A stretch of 64,000 nt of DNA, taken from NCBI GenBank assembly GCA_019637295.1, contig JAHBVX010000005.1, positions 62,001 through 126,000 of the forward strand, written 5' to 3'. Below the pieces are notes generated by a model. The model did no database searches. It was not told where the DNA came from and saw only the letters and a program-made list of their open reading frames with translations. Made by a program: the position numbers and the translations under genes. The stretch comes from Polyangiaceae bacterium. Lineage in GTDB: Bacteria > Myxococcota_A > Polyangia > Polyangiales > Polyangiaceae. Below are positions 60,836-64,000 of this stretch, piece by piece. Every line of letters begins with the position of its first letter. The stretch's first letter is position 1.

Positions 60836-62749
60836 TCAACCTCCCGTGAGCTCGAGCTCGAGCCGCTCCCACTTGTCGAGCAGCAGCGCCTGTTCGCTCG
60901 AGAGGCGGGCTCGCTCGTCCTGCAGACGCACCACCTCGGCGGGGTCGGCCTGTTCGAAGAACCCGGGCTCACAGTAGCGGGCTTCGATCTCGGCCACCCG
61001 CGCGTCGAGGGCCTCGAGGCGCGCGACCACGGCGTCCCGCTCCCGCGGCAGGGCGCGATGCTTGCTCTTGCTCGGACCAGCCGTCCGAGACGGCCCGCCC
61101 TTACCTACGGCGTTCTCGAGCTGCCGATCGCGCTTGGCGCGCAGCTCGACCTGCTCCCGGTCGAGGTGGTCGTCCCCTGCTCGCTCCAGGTACTCGGCGT
61201 AAGTTCCGTTGAAGTCGAGCAGGCCGTCCGCCCGCACCTCGATGATCCGGGTCGCGAGCTCCGAGACGAACCAGCGGTCGTGCGAGACGAAGACGAGGGT
61301 GCCGTCGTACTTCCCCAGGGCCTCGACCAGCGCCTCGATGGACTCGAGGTCCAGGTGATTGGTCGGCTCGTCGAGCACCAGCACGTTGGGCTTCTGCACC
61401 ATCAGTCGGCTCATCACCAGCCTCGTGGCCTCCCCGCCGCTGAGGCTCTCGACCTTCTTCTCGACGTCCGGACCCGAGAACAAGAGGCGACCGAGCACGC
61501 CGCGCACGAAGCTCGTGCCCTCGGCCGGGCACGAGTCCCACAGGTAGTCGAGCGCGGTCTGCTCCGGATCGAGCAGCTGCTCCTTGTGGTCCTGCGCGAA
61601 GTAGCCGACGTGCGTCTCGTGGCCCCAGGTGACGGTGCCCGCGTCGCTCGCGAGGTTACCCGTCACGATCTTGAGCAAGGTCGACTTGCCCAGGCCGTTG
61701 GCCCCGATCACCGCCACGCGTTCCCCGCGCCGCACCGTGAGGTCCACGTTGGCCAGCACCGCTTTGGGGCCGTAGCTCTTGCTGATCGCCTCGACCACCA
61801 GCACGTCCTTGCCGCTCGGACGCACCGTGTCGAAGCGAAATTTCGGATAGCGACGCGACGACGGCGCGAGCTGCTCGACCTCGATCTTCTCGATCTGCTT
61901 GACGCGGCTCTGCGCCTGGCGCGCCTTGGTCGCCTTGGCGCGGAAGCGCTCGACGAACGCCTTCTTCTCGGCGATCACCTTCTCTTGCCGCGCGATCGCC
62001 GCCTCCTTCTGGTCCCGGGTGGCGAGCTTCTGAGCCCCGAACGCCTCGTAGTTGCCGACGTACGGCGTGATGGTGCCGTAGTCCACGTCGAGGATGTGCG
62101 TGGCCACGTTGTTCAGGAAGTGTTGGTCGTGGCTGATGACCACCGCGCAACCGCGAAACGCGGCCAAGAACCGCTCGAGCCAGCGGATGGACAGGATGTC
62201 CAGGTGGTTGGTGGGCTCGTCGAGCAAGAGCACGTCGGGCCGGCCCACCAGCACCTGCGCTAGCAGCACCCGCAGCTTGTAGCCGCCGCTCAGGGTGCGG
62301 AGCGGCTGCCGGATGGACGGCTCAGGGATGCCGAGACCCATCAGCACCTGCGCCGCGCGGGACTCGAGGGTGTAGCCGTCGTGGGCGCGGAGGATCTCGT
62401 CGACGTCGCCGATCCGCTCCGGGTCGGGGGACTCCTGCAAGGCGAGCGCGTCTTGGTCCGCGAGCGCGCGGTGGACCACCTCGTCGCCCATCATCGCGAC
62501 GTCGAGGATCAGCTGGTCGTCGCTCTGGAAGCGGTCCTGCTTCAGCACGCCGATCCGCGCATGCTTTGGGAACGTCACCTCGCCGCCGCTCGCGGGCTCG
62601 TCGCCGATCAAGATCTTGAGGAACGTGGTCTTCCCGGAGCCGTTCGCGCCCACGAGGCCGTAGCGGCTACCCGCGTTCAGCTGTAACGTCACGTTCTCGA
62701 ACAGCGCCTGCCGTCCGAAGCTCTTGCTGAGGTTGGTGATGCCGATCAC
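60836..62749 (-). CDS. ABC-F family ATPase
   Basis: A 637-residue soluble protein with two ABC ATPase domains and no membrane region, as in ABC-F translation factors. Domain 1: Walker A GANGSGKTT near residue 35, signature LSGGYKLRVLLAQ, Walker B LLLDEPTNHLD. Domain 2: Walker A GANGLGKST, signature LSGGEATRLVMSRL, Walker B LVLDEPTNHLD. Between them lies the charged P-site tRNA-interaction linker (about 240-305, rich in Lys and Arg). A C-terminal coiled-coil extension runs from about 560. These proteins bind the ribosomal E site and regulate elongation or, in some clades, protect from antibiotics; the exact clade is not determined. GTG start. Confidence 0.93.
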   Translation of the reverse strand: MIGITNLSKSFGRQALFENVTLQLNAGSRYGLVGANGSGKTTFLKILIGDEPASGGEVTFPKHARIGVLKQDRFQSDDQLILDVAMMGDEVVHRALADQDALALQESPDPERIGDVDEILRAHDGYTLESRAAQVLMGLGIPEPSIRQPLRTLSGGYKLRVLLAQVLVGRPDVLLLDEPTNHLDILSIRWLERFLAAFRGCAVVISHDQHFLNNVATHILDVDYGTITPYVGNYEAFGAQKLATRDQKEAAIARQEKVIAEKKAFVERFRAKATKARQAQSRVKQIEKIEVEQLAPSSRRYPKFRFDTVRPSGKDVLVVEAISKSYGPKAVLANVDLTVRRGERVAVIGANGLGKSTLLKIVTGNLASDAGTVTWGHETHVGYFAQDHKEQLLDPEQTALDYLWDSCPAEGTSFVRGVLGRLLFSGPDVEKKVESLSGGEATRLVMSRLMVQKPNVLVLDEPTNHLDLESIEALVEALGKYDGTLVFVSHDRWFVSELATRIIEVRADGLLDFNGTYAEYLERAGDDHLDREQVELRAKRDRQLENAVGKGGPSRTAGPSKSKHRALPRERDAVVARLEALDARVAEIEARYCEPGFFEQADPAEVVRLQDERARLSSEQALLLDKWERLELELTGG

Positions 62750-62878
62750 GTCGGCCGCGGTCTAGCGCATTTCCTCCGACGGTCCTACCCCGACTCAGGC
62801 GCCGGCTTGACGACGCGACGCGCGCGTGTCATCTCTCTCGCCCATGACGTGTCTCGACCAGAGCCAGACGGCGATCAT

Positions 62879-63010
62879 GCGCGGTTTCCCGCGCGTGAGT
62901 TGCCAGCGTGCTCGCGGCGAGCACCCGGAGCGGCGGATGCGTTGAGCTGAGCCCTCCCCCCCGAAGCCCTTCGCCGCGGGCACCGAATGATCGGTGCCCG
63001 TTTTTCTTTT
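62879..63010 (+). ncRNA. Candidate structured leader or small RNA upstream of the MATE gene
   Basis: Three perfect helices occur within 130 bases that hold no gene: GCGCGG/CCGCGC with a TTTC loop (62879-62894), GTGCTCG/CGAGCAC with a three-base loop (62908-62924), and the terminator stem (62978-62999). GCGGCG (62930-62935) can also pair with CGCCGC (62972-62977) just before the terminator. The order folded region, terminator, start codon 25 bases later is what is expected of a riboswitch or attenuator, or of a free small RNA. I do not recognise a known class. Confidence 0.5.
62978..63010 (+). terminator. Strong intrinsic terminator upstream of the MATE gene
   Basis: GGGCACCGA (62978-62986) pairs over all nine positions with TCGGTGCCC (62991-62999), loop ATGA, followed by G and then TTTTTCTTTT (63001-63010). 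The T tract makes it directional for the plus strand. No plus-strand gene lies upstream, so it must end either a small RNA or the leader of the MATE transcript. Confidence 0.9.
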
Positions 63011-63034
63011 GTCCGCTTGCCTGTGAAAGCCCCC

Positions 63035-64000
63035 ATGTTCCCCGAGAAAGACCCCCTACCCTGGCGATTGAAACCCATCCCCGAGCTGGTCCGGCTGGCG
63101 TGGCCGACCGCCGTCTCGATGCTGTCCTTCAGCGTCATGACGCTGGTCGACACGCTGTTCGTCGGCCGGCTCGGGGCTAGTCAGCTCGCTGCCGTGAGCC
63201 TCGGCGGCGTGCTGGCCTTCGTTGTCATCTGCTTTGGATTCGGGCTGCTGCGAGCCACCAAGCTGCTCGTCGCGCAGGCGGTCGGCGCCGGGCGCGCTCG
63301 CGACGTCCCCGCCCTGACCGGCGCCGCGGTGTGGCTGGCGCTGGGGCTCGGAGTCCTCGCCATTCTTGGCGGTCAGCTGCTCAGCGGGGCGGCCGCCGCG
63401 CTCGGACCCGATGCGGCGACCGGGGAGTGGGCCGCGCGCTACTTCTCCATCCGCAACCTGGGCGCGCCGCTGTTCTACGTGGCGGTCGCGCTGCGAGAGT
63501 CGAGCTACGGCCAGGGTAACGCGCGGCTACCGATGCGTGCGACGCTGCTCGCGAACGCGACGAACATCGCGCTCGACGCCCTGCTCATCTTCTGCCTCGG
63601 CTGGGGCGTGGACGGCGCGGCGTGGGCTACCGTCGGCGCCTATGGCGTCGAGGTAGCCGTGTTGCTCTGCGTCTCGGCCAAACGCGCCGTGGTCTGGGCG
63701 CCGCCCCGCCTCAGCCGAGTGTCGGAGCTGGTTCGGGTCGGCGTCCCGCTCGGACTGCAGTTCGTGCTCGAGTTCGGCGCATTCGCCGTGCTCGTGGCCT
63801 TGCTCGCGCGCGCGGGCAAGGAGCAGCTGGCGGCGCACCAGATCGCGATGCAGCTCGTCCACTTCTCCTTCCTGCCGGCGCTGGCGATGGGCGAGGCCGC
63901 ATCGGTGCTGGCGGGTCAAGCGGTGGGCGCCAATCGGGACGACCTGGTCCGTCGGGTCGCCCGCGCCGCCCTCGGCTTGGCCGCGCTGTACACGGGCCTG
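63035..64000 (+). CDS. MATE family efflux transporter, N-terminal part (cut by window edge)
   Basis: 322 codons are visible and the frame is open at the window end. The product starts MFPEKDPLPWRLKPIPELVR and continues with hydrophobic helices; SMLSFSVMTLVDTLFVGRLG is the family-typical first helix, and GLLRATKLLVAQAVGAGR, SYGQGNARLPMRATL and AHQIAMQLVHFSFLPALAMG follow the normal MATE pattern. MATE proteins are antiporters that export cationic drugs or metabolites using sodium or proton gradients. An in-frame GTG at 63023 is an alternative start. The strong terminator 25 bases upstream suggests regulated read-through. Confidence 0.92.
   Translation, partial: MFPEKDPLPWRLKPIPELVRLAWPTAVSMLSFSVMTLVDTLFVGRLGASQLAAVSLGGVLAFVVICFGFGLLRATKLLVAQAVGAGRARDVPALTGAAVWLALGLGVLAILGGQLLSGAAAALGPDAATGEWAARYFSIRNLGAPLFYVAVALRESSYGQGNARLPMRATLLANATNIALDALLIFCLGWGVDGAAWATVGAYGVEVAVLLCVSAKRAVVWAPPRLSRVSELVRVGVPLGLQFVLEFGAFAVLVALLARAGKEQLAAHQIAMQLVHFSFLPALAMGEAASVLAGQAVGANRDDLVRRVARAALGLAALYTGL

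Noticed and set aside
60836-62749. ABC-F gene and MATE gene as a drug-resistance island
   Set aside because: Both families are common housekeeping genes, they are divergent, and no mobile-element traces flank them.
62795-63153. Minus-strand open frames across the MATE leader
   Set aside because: They run through the terminator and the MATE coding start, and have no ribosome site or recognisable composition.

Overview
The window looks like a chromosomal piece of a high-GC myxobacterium, most likely of the Polyangiales (Sorangium-like) branch of Myxococcota. The evidence is very GC-rich coding DNA, many GTG starts, and a large number of lipoproteins whose lipobox is followed by Gly/Ser/Ala-rich linkers (for example 17721-18521, 37217-39034, 39200-41020, 43957-45210, 51076-52038). 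MopE-type metal-binding repeats and an IgGFc-binding-like surface protein fit the same group. This placement is inferred from sequence style and gene content, not from a marker-gene tree. No rRNA, tRNA, prophage, insertion sequence or CRISPR array was seen.

Layout. 1-7.7 kb: housekeeping genes (start of a transketolase, mltG, ruvX, hisS, argC-argB) with small hypotheticals. 7.7-15.3 kb: a minus-strand block of envelope genes, with two formylglycine-enzyme-fold exported proteins, a lipoprotein-type isoaspartyl methyltransferase, a site-2-protease-like M50 peptidase, an L,D-transpeptidase and a VanW protein. 15.4-18.5 kb: thiS, a gamma-type carbonic anhydrase, miaB and a P-domain lipoprotein.

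18.5-37.2 kb is the most remarkable region. It encodes eight radical SAM proteins (nine radical SAM domains), a HExxH peptide-hydroxylase-like enzyme, a TPR protein, a lipoprotein, a small exported protein, and an eight-gene translationally coupled operon (31095-37192). That operon carries recognisable hxsD-, hxsB- and hxsA-type genes of the His-Xaa-Ser system. The likely substrate is a 95-residue peptide (33800-34087) ending in eleven tandem Ser-His-Gly units. It reads as an expanded, apparently undescribed His-Xaa-Ser peptide-modification locus; the product chemistry is unknown.

37.2-57.9 kb holds NADH-quinone oxidoreductase genes in three blocks (nuoABCD, nuoHI, nuoJKLMN), separated by lipoprotein genes, a glycosyltransferase and membrane proteins; nuoE, nuoF and nuoG are not in the window. 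57.9-64 kb holds a frameshifted exported-protein gene, a long-chain acyl-CoA synthetase, an ABC-F ATPase, a candidate structured RNA ending in a textbook intrinsic terminator, and the start of a MATE efflux transporter running off the edge.
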